Assembly (NCBI RefSeq): GCF_052072235.1 | Contig: NZ_CM125436.1 | Location: forward strand, 3,962,001-4,026,000 | DNA length: 64,000 bases | Direction: 5' to 3' | From: Brevibacillus_D fluminis_A | GTDB taxonomy: Bacteria; Bacillota; Bacilli; Brevibacillales; Brevibacillaceae | Shown: piece by piece, positions 7,704 to 16,824 of the stretch | Layout of the letters: every line of letters begins with the position of its first letter | How positions within the stretch are numbered: the stretch's first letter is position 1 | Position numbers and translations under genes: made by a program | Notes under the pieces: model-generated | Database searches by the model: none | What the model was told of the DNA's origin: nothing | The model's input: the letters and a program-made list of their open reading frames with translations, nothing else

Positions 7704-10700
7704 GTGGAACAGAGAAAAATTAACCGTCTGCTTGTTGCCAACCGCGGCGAAATCGCGATTCGCATTTTCCGCGCTGCCACCGAGCTGGGCATCCGTACTG
7801 TCGCGATTTACTCCGAGCAGGACAACGTCGCGTCACACCGTTTCAAAGCGGATGAGTCGTACCTCGTCGGCGCCGGCAAAGGTCCGATCGAGGCTTATCT
7901 CGACATCGAAAGCATCATCGAAATCGCCAAGCGCAACGATATCGATGCCATTCACCCCGGTTACGGTTTTTTGGCGGAAAACGCTGCGTTCGCCCGCCGC
8001 TGCCGGGAGGAAAACATTCTCTTTGTCGGCCCTTCTTCTGAACTGATTGAAAAATTCGGCGATAAAGTCGAAGCCCGCAAGCTCGCCATGCAGGCAGGAA
8101 TCCCGATCATTCCCGGCACCGAGCAGCCGATCGAAACGCTGCAGGAAGCGCTCTTGTTCGCCAAGGAATTCGGGTATCCGATCATCATCAAAGGCGTTTC
8201 CGGCGGCGGCGGACGCGGCATGCGCATCGTGCGCAGCCAGGACGAATTGCAGGAAGCGCTCGACCGCGCACGGTCGGAAGCACGCTCCTCCTTCGGCAGC
8301 GCAGCCGTCTATCTGGAGCGCTATCTGGAAAAACCAAAGCATATCGAGGTCCAAATTATCGGTGACGAACTCGGCAACATCGTCCATCTGTATGAGCGCG
8401 ATTGTTCGATTCAGCGCCGCCATCAGAAGGTCGTCGAGGTCGCGCCAAGCGTCGGCGTAAGCGACAAGCTGCGCGAAGCCATTTGCCAGGCCGCTCTTAC
8501 CTTGATGAAAACCGCAGGCTACACCAATGCGGGTACCGTCGAATTTTTGCTGACGCCCGACAACAACTTTTATTTCATTGAAGTGAATCCACGCATCCAG
8601 GTTGAACATACCATCACCGAATTGATTACCGGCATCGACATCGTTCAGACGCAAATTCGCGTAGCAGAAGGTCACTCCCTGCACAGTCCGGTCATCGGCA
8701 TTCCGGCGCAAGCCCAGATCAAGCATACCGGCTACGCCATTCAGTGCCGCGTCACGACGGAAGATCCGGAAAACGGATTCGTTCCCGATACGGGCAGACT
8801 GCTCGCCTATCGCTCCGGCGGCGGCTTCGGCGTCCGCTTGGACAGCGGCAACGGCTATGCGGGCGCGACCATTACGCCTTTTTACGATTCCTTATTAGTG
8901 AAAATTTCCACATATGCGACAACTTTTGATCAAACTGCCCGTAAAATGCTGCGCACGCTTCGCGAATTCCGTATCCGCGGGGTGAAAACGAACTTGCCCT
9001 TCCTGGAAAACGTCGTCACGCATGCCGACTTTTTGAGCGGTCAATACGATACGTCCTTTATCGATACAAAGCCGGAGCTGTTCCGCTTCCCCGGCAGCCA
9101 GGACCGCGGCACAAAGCTGCTCAATTACATCGGCAACACGTTGGTGAACGGTTTCCCCGATTTGCCAAAAGTCGAGAAAAAGCCGCATTTTGAATTCCCG
9201 CGCATTCCGAAAACACCGTTTTCGCTGCCGTATCCCGATGGGACCAAGCAAATCCTCGATCGCGAAGGTGCGGACGGATTGGTTCGCTGGATCAAGGAGC
9301 AAAACAAGGTGCTGGTCACCGATACGACGTTCCGCGATGCACACCAATCTTTGTTTGCCACCCGCGTTCGCAGCTACGACTTGGTTGCCGTTGCAGAAGC
9401 GACCGGCAAGCTCGGAGCCGACTTGTTCTCGCTGGAAATGTGGGGCGGCGCAACCTTTGACACCTCGATGCGCTTTTTGCGGGAGTCGCCGTGGGATCGC
9501 CTCCAACTGCTGCGCCAGCGCATCCCGAACGTGCTGTTCCAGATGCTTTTGCGCGGAGCCAATGCGGTCGGCTATACCAACTATCCGGACAATGTGATCC
9601 AGGCGTTCGTCAAAGCGTCTGCGGAAAACGGAATCGATGTGTTCCGCATTTTCGACAGCTTGAACTGGCTGCCGGGCATGCAAACCGCCATTGAAGCCGT
9701 GCGCGAAACAGGCAAGATCGCCGAGGCGGCCATTTGCTATACCGGCGACATTCTCGATCCGAACCGCACCAAGTACAACCTCGGCTACTATGTGAATTTG
9801 GCCAAAGAGCTGGAAAAAGCCGGCGCGCACATTCTCGCCATCAAGGACATGGCGGGCCTCTTGAAGCCTTATGCAGCGTATGAGCTGATTTCGGCGCTCA
9901 AGCAAGAGATCGGCATTCCGATCCATTTGCATACGCACGACACATCAGGCAATGGCGGAGCGATGCTCCTCAAAGCGGTCGAGGCTGGCGTCGACATCGT
10001 GGACGCGTGCGTCAGCTCCGTTTCCGGCCTGACTTCGCAGCCAAGCCTGAACGGACTGATCGCCGCTTTGGATCGCACGCCTCGCGATACGGGACTGTCG
10101 CTGGCGAATTTCAACAAGCTGTCCGACTACTGGGAAGACGTGCGCCCGTTGTACCAAGGCTTTGAGAGCGGCCTGAAAACGAGCAATACGGAAGTGTACG
10201 TACACGAGATGCCGGGCGGCCAATACACCAACCTGCACCAGCAGGCCAAAGCGGTCGGATTGGAAGGCAGATGGGACGAGGTCAAGGCGATGTATGCCAC
10301 CGTCAACAACATGTTTGGCGACATCGTCAAAGTCACGCCTTCCTCCAAAGTGGTCGGCGACATGGCCTTGTTCATGGTCCAAAACAATCTGACGGAAACG
10401 AGCATCTTTGAAAAAGGCGCGCGTCTCGACTTCCCGGATTCGGTCATCCAGTTTTTCCAGGGATACTTGGGGCAGCCGCCTGGCGGATTCCCGAAACAGC
10501 TTCAGGAGCTGATTTTGAAAGGGCGCGATTACTTCACCACTCGTCCGGGCGAGCTGCTCGCTCCGATCGATTTCGCTGCTGTCAAAGAAGAGCTGGCAGC
10601 GAAAATCAGCCGTGAGCCGTCCGAGCTTGACGTGCTCTCCTACATCATGTATCCGCAAGTCTTTTTGCAGTACGATGCCAGCTTGAAGGAATACGGGGAC

Positions 10701-11150
10701 CTCTCCTTTTTGGAGACCGGCACCTTCTTCTACGGACTGCGACCTGGCGAGGAAACCGCCGTCAGCATCGAGCGCGGGAAAACGCTGATCATCAAGCTGA
10801 TCGCGATCGGCAATCTGAACCCGGACGGCAGCCGCATCGTGTACTTTGAATTGAACGGTCAGCCACGGGAGATCAAAGTGCGCGATCACGCCGCACAAGT
10901 CACGGTGAAAAGCCGCTTGAAGGCCGACCACAAAAACCCGCACCATGTCGGCGCCACCATGCCGGGCAAAGTTTTGCAGGTGCTGGTGCAGCCGGGTGAC
11001 AAAGTCAAACGCGGCGAGCACATTTTGGTCAGCGAAGCGATGAAGATGGAAACGACGCTGCAGTCGCCTCTGGATGGCAAAGTGATCGCTGTCCACGTCA
11101 AGGCCGGCGATACAATTGAAGCTTCCGACCTATTGATTGAAATTGAATAA
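7704..11150 (+). CDS. pyc: Pyruvate carboxylase
   Basis: A 1148-residue biotin enzyme making oxaloacetate from pyruvate, bicarbonate and ATP. Domain order: biotin carboxylase (about 1-455, with GVSGGGGRGMRIV as ATP loop and EVNPRIQVEHTITE), carboxyltransferase (about 530-800, starting TDTTFRDAHQSLFATR, with metal-site HLHTHDTSGNG), a linker/tetramerisation region, and a C-terminal biotinyl domain with AMKMET, where K1114 would be biotinylated. GTG 7704 was chosen because GGGGGAG sits just before it and this gives the usual length. It is monocistronic with a terminator. Confidence 0.97.
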   Translation: MEQRKINRLLVANRGEIAIRIFRAATELGIRTVAIYSEQDNVASHRFKADESYLVGAGKGPIEAYLDIESIIEIAKRNDIDAIHPGYGFLAENAAFARRCREENILFVGPSSELIEKFGDKVEARKLAMQAGIPIIPGTEQPIETLQEALLFAKEFGYPIIIKGVSGGGGRGMRIVRSQDELQEALDRARSEARSSFGSAAVYLERYLEKPKHIEVQIIGDELGNIVHLYERDCSIQRRHQKVVEVAPSVGVSDKLREAICQAALTLMKTAGYTNAGTVEFLLTPDNNFYFIEVNPRIQVEHTITELITGIDIVQTQIRVAEGHSLHSPVIGIPAQAQIKHTGYAIQCRVTTEDPENGFVPDTGRLLAYRSGGGFGVRLDSGNGYAGATITPFYDSLLVKISTYATTFDQTARKMLRTLREFRIRGVKTNLPFLENVVTHADFLSGQYDTSFIDTKPELFRFPGSQDRGTKLLNYIGNTLVNGFPDLPKVEKKPHFEFPRIPKTPFSLPYPDGTKQILDREGADGLVRWIKEQNKVLVTDTTFRDAHQSLFATRVRSYDLVAVAEATGKLGADLFSLEMWGGATFDTSMRFLRESPWDRLQLLRQRIPNVLFQMLLRGANAVGYTNYPDNVIQAFVKASAENGIDVFRIFDSLNWLPGMQTAIEAVRETGKIAEAAICYTGDILDPNRTKYNLGYYVNLAKELEKAGAHILAIKDMAGLLKPYAAYELISALKQEIGIPIHLHTHDTSGNGGAMLLKAVEAGVDIVDACVSSVSGLTSQPSLNGLIAALDRTPRDTGLSLANFNKLSDYWEDVRPLYQGFESGLKTSNTEVYVHEMPGGQYTNLHQQAKAVGLEGRWDEVKAMYATVNNMFGDIVKVTPSSKVVGDMALFMVQNNLTETSIFEKGARLDFPDSVIQFFQGYLGQPPGGFPKQLQELILKGRDYFTTRPGELLAPIDFAAVKEELAAKISREPSELDVLSYIMYPQVFLQYDASLKEYGDLSFLETGTFFYGLRPGEETAVSIERGKTLIIKLIAIGNLNPDGSRIVYFELNGQPREIKVRDHAAQVTVKSRLKADHKNPHHVGATMPGKVLQVLVQPGDKVKRGEHILVSEAMKMETTLQSPLDGKVIAVHVKAGDTIEASDLLIEIE

Positions 11151-11164
11151 GAAACAATCATACC

Positions 11165-11202
11165 AAAAGACCGATGCGTTACTTCGTAGCGCCCGGTCTT
11201 TT
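11165..11202 (+). terminator. Terminator of pyc
   Basis: AAAAGACCG at 11165-11173 pairs with CGGTCTTTT at 11194-11202, extended by inner GCG/CGC and TAC/GTA pairs. It starts 14 bases after the pyc stop codon. Confidence 0.85.
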
Positions 11203-11226
11203 GACTTATTTTTTGCTGATTTTTGC

Positions 11227-11255
11227 TTGAGCAGCCATCGTAAATCAGGTATAAT
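11227..11255 (+). promoter_or_regulatory. Sigma-A promoter of the FliD-like gene
   Basis: TTGAGC at 11227-11232 and a perfect TATAAT at 11250-11255 are separated by 17 bases. The start codon at 11306 lies 50 bases downstream. A vegetative promoter rather than a sigma-D one would be unusual for a late flagellar gene. Confidence 0.5.
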
Positions 11256-11305
11256 TTTGCCAGAATATTCACGAACGGTATTTCGAGTAAAGGAGGGATG
11301 AAAAG

Positions 11306-12571
11306 ATGCTCCCGATTCAATCGCTCGTCCGGTCTCAGCCGCTCCAACGCTATACGTTTCAGATGCTGCAAGCGTCTTTGCGCGGTTCGACTTTCCCGCA
11401 AACGAGTTACTCTACGCAGAGACTGGCAGCCAAAGAGGCCGAATGGAAGCAGACGACTGCCCGCTTTGCCGCAGAGCTGTACCAGGAAGCGGACTCGCTC
11501 GGCACGACAGCCGCTCTCCTTCTGCAAAAAAATCAAACCAGCCTGCTGAATCAGCGGAAGGCGATTTCTTCCGATGCTGCGAAAGTATCAGCACAAGCGA
11601 TGAAGGGTGCTCTCGATACGAGCCATCCCGTTGAAGTTGAGGTCGCCTCGCTTGCCAAAGCGCAGGTCAACCAAAGTCTTGCCCTCGTCGCACAAGAGAA
11701 AAGCAATGTGCAAACCGGCATGAACCAGTTCACCTTGACTGTAGGCGGCAAGTCGCATCTGATTTCGGTGATCGCATCCGCCAGCGATTCAAATGCGCAA
11801 AGCTTGAACCGCATCGCAAAAGCGATCAATACAGAGCGCGCCGGTGTCAAGGCGAGTGTGCGGACCGATAGCCGAACGGGTACTGCGCAGCTCATTTTGA
11901 CGACAAACAAGCCAGGGACCGATCGATCGTTTTCGCTTGCGGACGTGATCGGCAATGCGATCGCTGCAACCGATTTGAACCATACGACAGCCGCTGCCGA
12001 AGATGCGCGCTATAAGCTCGACGGTGAATCATTCACAGCCGGAAGCAACACCGTCGCAATCGATGGCGGCAAAATCGAGCTGACTTTTTCGCAGACGACG
12101 GAGTCTCCCGTATCGGTGTCCATCAGCTCTGACCGCGACGCCATCGTGAAGCAAACCAGGGAGCTGTTGGATGCGTACAACCGATTCCACGACAAATTGG
12201 AATCCCGTGCTGCCGCTTTTCCCTTCGATCTGACACAAACATGGGACCGGCTGACCCGGTCCATCCAGCCGCAGCTCTCCCAAATCGGTATTATCCGCAA
12301 TCAGGACGGGACATTTGCCCTGAATGAAGACGCGCTTCTTACAGCGATGAAAGATCGCTACCAAACGGTGGAACAGATGGTCGGCCAAGAAAACGGGCTT
12401 GCCGCCATCATCAAAAAGCAAGCGGACCGGCTGCGCGAAACGCCGTTGGTAGCGCTCACCCAGCCCTCCACGTTTGCCGATACCACAAATCCATACACGG
12501 CTTACTCGTTCTCCGCCCTCTTCTTGCAGCAAGCGGCGAACACCGGACTTTTTTACAATCAGGCGTTTTAA
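11306..12571 (+). CDS. FliD-like (hook-associated protein 2 type) protein, orphan
   Basis: A 421-residue protein with features of the filament cap protein FliD. After an N-terminal helical region, HPVEVEVASLAKAQVNQS resembles the FliD N-terminal domain; the middle (LNRIAKAINTERAGVKASVRTDSRTGTAQL) matches the sheet region; the C-terminal half (DRDAIVKQTRELLDAYNRF then SQIGIIRNQDGTFALNEDALLTAM) matches FliD_C. ATG 11306 follows AAAGGAGG with 9-base spacing. It is isolated from flagellar genes, between pyruvate carboxylase and gerW, so it may be a paralogue with a different role. Confident about the fold family, not the function. Confidence 0.7.
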   Translation: MLPIQSLVRSQPLQRYTFQMLQASLRGSTFPQTSYSTQRLAAKEAEWKQTTARFAAELYQEADSLGTTAALLLQKNQTSLLNQRKAISSDAAKVSAQAMKGALDTSHPVEVEVASLAKAQVNQSLALVAQEKSNVQTGMNQFTLTVGGKSHLISVIASASDSNAQSLNRIAKAINTERAGVKASVRTDSRTGTAQLILTTNKPGTDRSFSLADVIGNAIAATDLNHTTAAAEDARYKLDGESFTAGSNTVAIDGGKIELTFSQTTESPVSVSISSDRDAIVKQTRELLDAYNRFHDKLESRAAAFPFDLTQTWDRLTRSIQPQLSQIGIIRNQDGTFALNEDALLTAMKDRYQTVEQMVGQENGLAAIIKKQADRLRETPLVALTQPSTFADTTNPYTAYSFSALFLQQAANTGLFYNQAF

Positions 12572-12599
12572 GTAAAAAGCCGCGGTTGTACTTATACAA

Positions 12600-12633
12600 A
12601 AAAGGTATGCTCCAAATAGCGGGCATACCTTTT
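12600..12633. terminator. Bidirectional terminator between the FliD-like gene and ytfJ
   Basis: AAAAGGTATGC at 12600-12610 pairs with GCATACCTTTT at 12623-12633; the A and T flanks allow use from both sides by the two converging genes. Confidence 0.8.
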
Positions 12634-12636
12634 CGC

Positions 12637-13128
12637 TTAGCTGCGATCGATCAGTTCATCCAAATCGTGTTCATTTACCTCTGTAACAATGCGGTGTGTT
12701 GTCACATTGGTGGTCGTCGTCACATCCGGATTCTTTTTCGCGAACATGCCTTGGATGCGATCGACAATGGTCGGAACCGAATCGAGGATGCGGTCATACA
12801 AATGGGTTTGGCTTTCCAACGGAATGGAACGAATCCCTTGTTTCCCTACGACGAGAAACGCTACAGGCGTAATCGAAACGCCCCCCCCGCTCCCTCCGCC
12901 AAACGGATAGCTCGTATCGCCATGCCCATGATCGCCTGGCCCGTGGTGACGATGGTATTCGAATTCGCTCCCTCCTGCGGCAAAACCGAATCCTACTTTG
13001 GAAATCGGCAAAATGACGCTGCCATCCGGCGTTTCCACCGGGTCGCCGATGATGGTATTCACATCAATCATCTGCTTCAAGTTTTCCATTGCTGTTTTCA
13101 TCATGCCTTGAATCGGATGGTCGTTCAT
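12637..13128 (-). CDS. ytfJ: Spore protein GerW (YtfJ family)
   Basis: A 163-residue member of the YtfJ/GerW family, needed in B. subtilis for normal germination through the L-alanine receptor. Characteristic segments: MENLKQMIDVNTIIGDPVETPDGSVILPISKVGFGFAAGGSE, then a Gly-rich GGGSGGGVSITPVAFLVV. A His/Gly-rich insert (EYHRHHGPGDHGHGD) sits between them. It is followed by a terminator and lies 109 bases after ytfI, the same order as in B. subtilis, so forespore expression from the upstream promoter is likely. Confidence 0.9.
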   Translation of the reverse strand: MNDHPIQGMMKTAMENLKQMIDVNTIIGDPVETPDGSVILPISKVGFGFAAGGSEFEYHRHHGPGDHGHGDTSYPFGGGSGGGVSITPVAFLVVGKQGIRSIPLESQTHLYDRILDSVPTIVDRIQGMFAKKNPDVTTTTNVTTHRIVTEVNEHDLDELIDRS

Positions 13129-13237
13129 GTTTTTCTTCCTCCCTTTCGCACTCGAATGTCAGTCACCAGCTATGTCTGTTAGTATCGTTATCTTCCCCGC
13201 AAACGCGCTGTCGTATGTACCCAACTTTAGCAGCCCC

Positions 13238-13906
13238 TCATGTCCGGAAGGGAATCGGGAACAAAATTTTCCAGTCCCGCTTTTTGCTCAATTTGACAAG
13301 GAGCTTTACACCCGCAGCAAATACATGGTACAGCCGAAAATGCAAAATGCAGCGAAACTGGGTCTGCACCAGCTGATCGTTCCATACAGGCTGTACGCTC
13401 AGCTTCGGTACGCTGCGCAAGAGAACATACTGCGAGAAAACGGTAATGATGCTGCTTTTGATCCCCCAGGCAAGCCCTGTCAACGCACCTGTCGCCCCCG
13501 CTTCTCCCAGCCCGATCCGGGTATGCCATTCGAACTTGTCACAGCGTATCCGCTTGAGAAAATGCCTGAAAATCGGTTGGAAATCACGAATGTCATGCAG
13601 CAAAATCTGGTAGTTTTCGTACCAACGCTTTACTTTTGGAGGCGTGAGCTTCTTTTTATCCTCATGGAATGATTGTTCTCCCGCCTTTTCTACATGGGCG
13701 GAAAGCTCCACCCCCTCATCTCCGTTACCCATTTTCAACAGAGGTATCTCGTATTTGTAATAAAACAGCTTGCGCCACGCTGTGATCTCCATGACGAGAT
13801 GATCATTTTCGCCGATGCGGCCATATGTCAAAAAGATGCGCAGCGTGGTCAAGCAGAGCAGAACCACGACCAGCACGAACACGCCAACAATCACCAAAGC
13901 TAACAA
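13238..13906 (-). CDS. ytfI: DUF2953 domain protein (YtfI-like)
   Basis: A 222-residue protein with an N-terminal membrane helix (LALVIVGVFVLVVVLLCLTTLRIF) and a DUF2953 domain ending in GLGEAGATGALTGLAWGI and a hydrophobic tail. Start TTG at 13906 was chosen because GAGGAGGG lies 6 bases before it; the frame stays open for another 49 codons but without RBS, and the shorter form fits B. subtilis YtfI length. First gene of a ytfI-ytfJ sporulation operon. Biochemical function unknown. Confidence 0.8.
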   Translation of the reverse strand: MLALVIVGVFVLVVVLLCLTTLRIFLTYGRIGENDHLVMEITAWRKLFYYKYEIPLLKMGNGDEGVELSAHVEKAGEQSFHEDKKKLTPPKVKRWYENYQILLHDIRDFQPIFRHFLKRIRCDKFEWHTRIGLGEAGATGALTGLAWGIKSSIITVFSQYVLLRSVPKLSVQPVWNDQLVQTQFRCILHFRLYHVFAAGVKLLVKLSKKRDWKILFPIPFRT

Positions 13907-13925
13907 AAAAATCCCTCCTCGACTG

Positions 13926-13956
13926 TAGTATGAGTCGAATGAAGGAATTTTATCTT
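13926..13956 (-). promoter_or_regulatory. Possible sigma-G-type promoter of ytfI-ytfJ
   Basis: On the minus strand CATACTA (13932-13926) is a perfect sigma-F/G type -10; AAGATA (13956-13951) lies 18 bases upstream but matches the -35 poorly. The predicted start would be very close to the RBS, so this call is tentative. Confidence 0.3.
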
Positions 13957-14022
13957 CATCAAGAATATAGACCTTGGGGAAGCCCCAGTTACGAATTGAT
14001 ATTCGTTTCGTGGTAACAGCAA

Positions 14023-14047
14023 GAGACCTCCCAAAGGGAGGCCTCTC
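14023..14047 (-). terminator. Terminator of the SASP gene
   Basis: GAGACCTCCC at 14023-14032 pairs with GGGAGGCCTCTC at 14036-14047, a strong short-loop hairpin 14 bases past the SASP stop. The following T-tract is poor. Confidence 0.6.
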
Positions 14048-14061
14048 ATCCAAGTATGCGG

Positions 14062-14262
14062 TTAGCGGGACAGTTGGGATTCAGCAAAGCTTACCAAACG
14101 TTTGGTAATTTCACCACCAACCGAACCGTTTTGACGGGAAGTCGTATCCGCGCCAAGTTGAACGCCAAACTCGGAAGCGATCTCGTACTTCAATTGATCC
14201 AGAGCTTGGTTCGCTTGAGGTACAAGCAGGTTGTTGCTGTTACCGCTGTTGTTGTTAGCCAT
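14062..14262 (-). CDS. Alpha/beta-type small acid-soluble spore protein
   Basis: A 66-residue DNA-coating spore protein. It contains the two conserved blocks of the family: LKYEIASEFGVQLGADTTSRQNGSVGGEITKRLV, including the GPR protease site within YEIASEFG. It binds and protects forespore DNA and is degraded at germination. The ATG follows AGGAGGTG. A very good sigma-G promoter lies about 35 bases upstream. The numbered paralogue (sspA to sspD) cannot be assigned. Confidence 0.96.
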   Translation of the reverse strand: MANNNSGNSNNLLVPQANQALDQLKYEIASEFGVQLGADTTSRQNGSVGGEITKRLVSFAESQLSR

Positions 14263-14293
14263 TGTCTTTTCACCTCCTCGCTGTTTGTAGGTT

Positions 14294-14323
14294 TAATATG
14301 TGTGAAGGCCTGTTTATTCATGC
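14294..14323 (-). promoter_or_regulatory. Sigma-G promoter of the SASP gene
   Basis: On the minus strand GCATG (14323-14319) and CATATTA (14300-14294) are separated by exactly 18 bases, matching the B. subtilis sigma-G consensus GHATR-N18-CATDHTA at every defined position. Position and target gene fit forespore expression. Confidence 0.7.
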
Positions 14324-14331
14324 ACAGTGAA

Positions 14332-15510
14332 TTATGGAGAAATGTTTCCAGCTTGGCTATAAAATGTCTCGCCTTTACGACCCTCCATCGTGGTCAGCCA
14401 TTTCGCGATCTGCGATGCGGAATCTTGCAAATCGTACCGTTCCATCCGCTCCATCATGAGGCGATGATCCGGGTCATTGCGCTGCAGTCGCATGACAATG
14501 CGTGCGGCCTCCTCTTCTGTGTCCGCCTGCAGGGCGAGCCCCTGTTCGATGAGAAAGCGGCGGTTTTGCTTCTCTTGGCCCGGGAGCGGCTGATACAAAA
14601 TCAAAGGGGTTTGCATCGCCAGCGCTTCTGAGCACGTCAAGCCACCCGCCTTGGTGATCACGGCGTCAGCAGCGCCCAACCACCTCCACATTTCCTGCAC
14701 ATAGCCGAACACATGCAGCTGATGGAGAGCATGCTGTGTGCGGGCGAATCGTTGCGTTAGCAGCCGCAGCAGCGGTTCGTTTTTTCCCGTCACCGCGACG
14801 ATGGTAAGCGGATCTTGTATCCGCCACAAACGCTCCACCAGTCTCACCATATCGCCATACCCGTCCGCCCCGCCGCAGATGAGGACCATGAATTGGTCAG
14901 GGGCGATTCCGACCTGCTTTTTCCACTCTTTTTTGTTACGCTGCCGGTTTCCCTGGAACGATGGGCGCAACGGAATTCCATACGCCTTCACCCGATCAGG
15001 CTCAATCACACCCTGCCTGTTCATTTGCTCGGCCAGTTTGGGATGGGCAACATTATAAAAATCAATGCCATGCTGGAGCCAATACGGATGAACGTGAAAA
15101 TCGGTCAAAATGCCGATGAGCCAAAAAGGCTTGCTCGCCCTTTTCTTGGCTTCTGCCAAAGCGCTGAGACAATAAGCATGCGTGCTGATCACGGCGTCCG
15201 GCTTTTGCTGTTCGATCACCCGCTCCAAAAGCCGCTTGCCCAATACTTTGGCAAGCGGCTTTTGCAAAGCTTTGCTTATGGCCGACACATTCCGATTGTA
15301 CAGATGATCCCACATCGCGGGAAAATGCGCCAAGCTGGCGTAATAGCTGGAGCGCGACAGCTCCCGCAGCATGGGGCTGGCGATGCCAAGCCCCCCGATC
15401 AGACGAACCTCGCACGACTCGGCAAGCAACGCTTCCTGCAGGGCGATCGCCGCCATGTAGTGACCGCTCCCGGCCCATTCTTCTGTTACAATCAGGACAT
15501 TTTTGCCCAT
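14332..15510 (-). CDS. MGDG synthase-like glycosyltransferase (YkoN/UgtP type)
   Basis: A 392-residue GT28-type glycosyltransferase. The N-terminal MGDG_synth domain has EEWAGSGHYMAAIALQEAL, and the C-terminal nucleotide-sugar domain has ICGGADGYGDMVRLVERLW and AVITKAGGLTCSEALAMQTPLILY, the donor-binding signature. Relatives transfer glucose or galactose from UDP-sugars to diacylglycerol or other lipids at the inner membrane face. It starts 18 bases after the YkoP-like gene, the partner of YkoN in B. subtilis, so an envelope or spore glycolipid role is plausible. Acceptor unknown. Confidence 0.8.
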   Translation of the reverse strand: MGKNVLIVTEEWAGSGHYMAAIALQEALLAESCEVRLIGGLGIASPMLRELSRSSYYASLAHFPAMWDHLYNRNVSAISKALQKPLAKVLGKRLLERVIEQQKPDAVISTHAYCLSALAEAKKRASKPFWLIGILTDFHVHPYWLQHGIDFYNVAHPKLAEQMNRQGVIEPDRVKAYGIPLRPSFQGNRQRNKKEWKKQVGIAPDQFMVLICGGADGYGDMVRLVERLWRIQDPLTIVAVTGKNEPLLRLLTQRFARTQHALHQLHVFGYVQEMWRWLGAADAVITKAGGLTCSEALAMQTPLILYQPLPGQEKQNRRFLIEQGLALQADTEEEAARIVMRLQRNDPDHRLMMERMERYDLQDSASQIAKWLTTMEGRKGETFYSQAGNISP

Positions 15511-15528
15511 CCACAGATCAACTCCTCG

Positions 15529-16089
15529 TTAGGAAGACGGCAAGTATCGGCGCAGGAGTTCTTCTTTTGACATGTAAACCCGGCTGAGCGTTGTGCGCTG
15601 GTTGTAATTTTTCATCCGATTCCAGCCGTCCCGGTGTATCAAGAGCAGTAAAAATTTTAAGTACCAGTGCTTGTAACGGTAAAACCAGTTTGCCGGCACA
15701 TCCGCAATCGAGAAGCCCAGTTGCTGAACACCTTTGTTGAGCGTCGTCGTGCCGACGATCCCCTTGATCTCGTTTGCCTGCGGCAGCGCTGCGAGATACT
15801 CGGCAAGCTGTGGCATGGAATTGGCGACCAGCCGGCGAAGCAACAGCACCAGCTTCAAGTCGTCCTCGATTCCTTTGCACTCACAGGCAAAGCGATAATT
15901 ATGGATGTGCAAGCGTAGGATCAAGTCGCCCGCGCGAATTTGCCGATTATCTGAGGTCGTCAGTGTCTCCCCGCGATAGCGCAGCAGAACGATGCGAAAA
16001 ATGTTTCGTCCCTTTTCGATATATCGCAGCCGGGTGCAGCGCTGATACACGGCATCCCAGATTCCCCAAATCACCAATGAACCCGACAT
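15529..16089 (-). CDS. YkoP-like protein
   Basis: A 186-residue basic protein starting IWDAVYQRCTRLRYI and carrying GDLILRLHIHNYRF in the middle, resembling B. subtilis YkoP, which sits beside a glycosyltransferase (YkoN) there as well. The C-terminal half has a hydrophobic stretch (WYLKFLLLLIH) that could associate with the membrane. ATG 16089 follows GGAAAGGG. The molecular role is unknown; the shared neighbourhood suggests that it acts with the downstream glycosyltransferase. Confidence 0.6.
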   Translation of the reverse strand: MSGSLVIWGIWDAVYQRCTRLRYIEKGRNIFRIVLLRYRGETLTTSDNRQIRAGDLILRLHIHNYRFACECKGIEDDLKLVLLLRRLVANSMPQLAEYLAALPQANEIKGIVGTTTLNKGVQQLGFSIADVPANWFYRYKHWYLKFLLLLIHRDGWNRMKNYNQRTTLSRVYMSKEELLRRYLPSS

Positions 16090-16164
16090 TACAATCTGCC
16101 CTTTCCGTTCATTTCAGCCAGTGCTGCCAGCTTGTTTTAGTATTTCCCAAAATTGTCTCCAGGC

Positions 16165-16824
16165 TCACCCCGATTTTGTTTTTTTCATCCTGCCGATGAT
16201 AAAGACAAGCCCTGCCACCAATGCGGGCAGTGCAGCTTGATTGAAAATATACGGATTGGTCAGCCGCCAGACATACGGGTCTTCCAGGCACATTTCCACT
16301 GCCGTATAAGCCAAAATGGCTGCCCCGATGGCCACCAATATCGGAAAACGCCCCATCATTCGGGCAACGACTGCGCTTCCCCACATCAACAGCGGAATGC
16401 TGATCCCCAATCCGAGGAGCACCAGGGTAAAATCACCATCCGCAGCTCCCCCTACCGCCAGCACATTGTCCAGACTCATGATAAAATCGGCCAAAATGAT
16501 GGTCTTCACGGCTTGCCCCACCGTGCCACCTTGCAAGACCTCCGTGGTCTCCGCTTCCGTTTCGAATAGCAATTTCAGCGCAATCCAAAGCAGCAGTGCC
16601 CCTGCCACCGCTTTTACCAGCGGGATGTCGAGCATCCACGTCATCATGCCGGTAAAAAGGACGCGCAGCAAAATTGCTCCCAACGTCCCAAGCCATATGG
16701 CCCGCTTCCGATCCTCCTTTTTTAATCCTCGGCATGCCATGCCAATCACCACAGCATTGTCGCCTGACAACACGAGATCAATCAAGAGAATTTGCAAGAA
16801 CCCTGTCCAGAATTGCCCGTCCAT
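16165..16824 (-). CDS. TerC family integral membrane protein
   Basis: A 219-residue protein with about seven membrane segments and the two conserved acidic motifs of the TerC family: LIDLVLSGDNAVVIGMA near the N terminus and ADFIMSLDNVLAVGGAA in the middle. B. subtilis relatives export Mn2+ or help load exported metalloproteins. No yybP-ykoY manganese riboswitch was recognised upstream. It may be co-transcribed with the YkoP-like gene 75 bases downstream. Substrate is by analogy only. Confidence 0.85.
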   Translation of the reverse strand: MDGQFWTGFLQILLIDLVLSGDNAVVIGMACRGLKKEDRKRAIWLGTLGAILLRVLFTGMMTWMLDIPLVKAVAGALLLWIALKLLFETEAETTEVLQGGTVGQAVKTIILADFIMSLDNVLAVGGAADGDFTLVLLGLGISIPLLMWGSAVVARMMGRFPILVAIGAAILAYTAVEMCLEDPYVWRLTNPYIFNQAALPALVAGLVFIIGRMKKTKSG

